Assembly: GCA_037953745.1 (NCBI GenBank)
Contig: JBAKBP010007925.1
Coordinates: 31,445 to 95,444 of the forward strand
From: Lithodes maja
Taxonomy: Eukaryota > Arthropoda > Malacostraca > Decapoda > Lithodidae
DNA: 64,000 nt
Direction: 5' to 3'
The notes beneath the pieces were generated by a model. That model was not told the DNA's origin and did not search any database. It saw nothing but the letters and a program-made list of their open reading frames with translations. Every line of letters starts with the position of its first letter. The stretch's first letter is position 1. Made by a program: the position numbers and the translations under genes. Of this stretch, positions 62,588-64,000 are shown piece after piece.

Positions 62588-64000
62588 AGTAAACCCTCGC
62601 TATCTCGGACTAATTGGGGGGAGACCACTTCCGAGATGTCCGAAGTCCGACTTATGTCCGACTTAAGAGGGAAAATTCCGAATTACAGTGGAGCCCCCAT
62701 CCTAGCTGCTAATCGGTTCCGCAGAAATAGAGCTAGGATTGAAACAGCCAAGATCGGGGCACTGTTCTTATGGGGAAAATTCAATCGGTTCCGTGCTCAT
62801 GCCAAAATTTGCGTCTTTTTCTATTTTTTGCCTATGAAAACATGTTTTATTGTACACAAATTAAATTTTATGCATTATACTGTATCATATAATACACCAT
62901 AGAATAAGTTTTTAAGAACTAGAAAATAAAAGGCCCAATATCTAAACAATTACCGCACTTTTTCCAGTGTTAGGCTATGAAAACATGTTTTTTGTCTAGG
63001 CTACATCAAGTTACTGTATTTTAACAGGGTGTCAATCCAGAAAATATGAATTGTGTTATCATTATGGTTTATTATTTTGTTATCATTATAGCGCGGCAAA
63101 GGCGCGAGCTCTAGGGGGGTCCCCCAGATTTTTTTTTTGAGAATTTAGGTGTCTAAAACAGTATTTCCTGCAATCAAAAAAACAATCAAGATGGAAAATA
63201 TGGATACCAAAATTGTCAATTTAGCCTAGCCTACCTTTTTTTTTGGGGGGGGGGGGGGGGGGTTTCTGTTATCATTATACAAAAAGTTCATTTGCGTTAT
63301 CACTCAAAAAAACAGCGTCGTTAGGCTAGGCCTAAAAAAATTTGCATGATAGAAACAATGCCCCAATCTACAGTATTTATGGTTAGGACTGTCATTTAGC
63401 CATGTCTATATTATTATTTACAATGCATAAGATTTAGGCCTAGGCTACTTGAATAATTATTATTCAAGTAGCCTAGGCCTAAATCTTACGCATTGTAAAT
63501 AATAATGTAGACATGGCTAAATGACAGTCCTAACCATAAATACTGTAGATTGGGGCATTGTTTCTATCATGCGAAATTTTTTAGGCCTAGCCTAGGCCTA
63601 GGTTCTAAATTCGTCCAGCCACCCCTCAAGTACCCATTTCGCCCCAAATACATCCAATAAATACATATTATGAGGAAAAGACGTATTATGAGAAGATTAC
63701 TTACCACACATATTTTATTATAAATCATTGTCATATTTAGCCTAGCCTAGGCTAACATCGTCTAGGCTAGGCAATTCAATCGCTTTCGTCCGACATGGAC
63801 TGGTCTTTGCTGTGTTTTGAGCATGAAATTCCTTCATTGCTACCACCAGGCCAACCATCCCTATCACTAGATGTACTAGAGGTTATAATAAACGCGAGAG
63901 ATAAGGGGTTCAGGCACAAAAAGGCTTGCAAACGGTTGTTTTGTCAACACAGATACTAGCTAAACTGCAAGCGTCTGCTTAGTGATGACGTCATACAAAG
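62588..64000. mobile_element. Two Tigger-type left ends, then unassigned DNA
   Basis: TA-CAGTAAACCCTCGCTATCTC at 62586 and TA-CAGTGGAGCCCCCATCC at 62694 resemble Tigger/pogo termini. Their right ends were not found within the window. The rest, apart from the hairpin, has no supported feature. Confidence 0.55.
63322..63594. repeat. Long near-perfect hairpin (arms ~135 bp)
   Basis: The left arm, from taggctaggcctaaaa, is the complement of the right arm ending aggcctagccta. Only a few mismatches are visible and the centre is gaataattattattc. Confidence 0.95.

Overview
This window is animal genomic DNA, very probably from an arthropod and most likely a decapod crustacean. That is an inference from split genes with GT/AG introns, short TTAGG-type motifs, tRNA-derived SINEs, several non-LTR retrotransposon families, a DIRS-type retrotransposon and the repeated taggcctaggcc motif. 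There are no bacterial features. Only two loci look like host genes: three exons of the spliceosome factor smu1 on the minus strand (22415-24897), and a single-exon gene at 49908-51301 that joins a Tc1-like transposase DNA-binding domain to C2H2 zinc fingers. Nearly everything else is transposable-element sequence, much of it nested.

Layout. 1-7770: a CR1-like LINE cut into five pieces by a Tigger DNA transposon, two TTAA-flanked elements, a SINE and a second LINE. 7885-11299: a Jockey-type LINE interrupted by a two-level TTAA nest carrying another SINE. 11708-19930: a near full-length DIRS-like retrotransposon (minus) sitting inside a 637-bp TTAA element. 20168-21132: an old TTAA element with a younger one in it. 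22415-24897: smu1 exons, with a LINE and a SINE in one intron. 25334-28897: an unclassified element with ~325-bp terminal inverted repeats and a large ORF. 29640-31430: self-nested TTAA elements, a LINE scrap and a SINE. 32470-37030: a LINE 5' region split by a five-level nest. 37790-43567: LINE 3' ends, a TTAA element, an inverted-repeat element and a pogo-like element that keeps only a DNA-binding domain. 43570-49402: a second, 5'-truncated DIRS copy (plus) whose tyrosine recombinase frame is intact. 49490-51301: a SINE and the zinc-finger gene. 51351-55067: scattered short elements. 55338-60679: one short TTAA element expanded to 5.3 kb by nested insertions and a perfect 25-bp tandem array. 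60850-64000: Tigger-type MITEs, a SINE and a long hairpin.

The dominant signal is a set of at least two dozen non-autonomous elements ending in TTAA and usually starting TTAACC. This is the hallmark of piggyBac-type transposition, but no piggyBac transposase is visible here. Three occupied/empty site pairs inside the window prove TTAA target use directly. The strongest candidates for something undescribed are the long-TIR element at 25334-28897, the HTH/zinc-finger fusion gene, and a DIRS family in which both copies lack two reverse transcriptase catalytic aspartates while one copy keeps a complete tyrosine recombinase.
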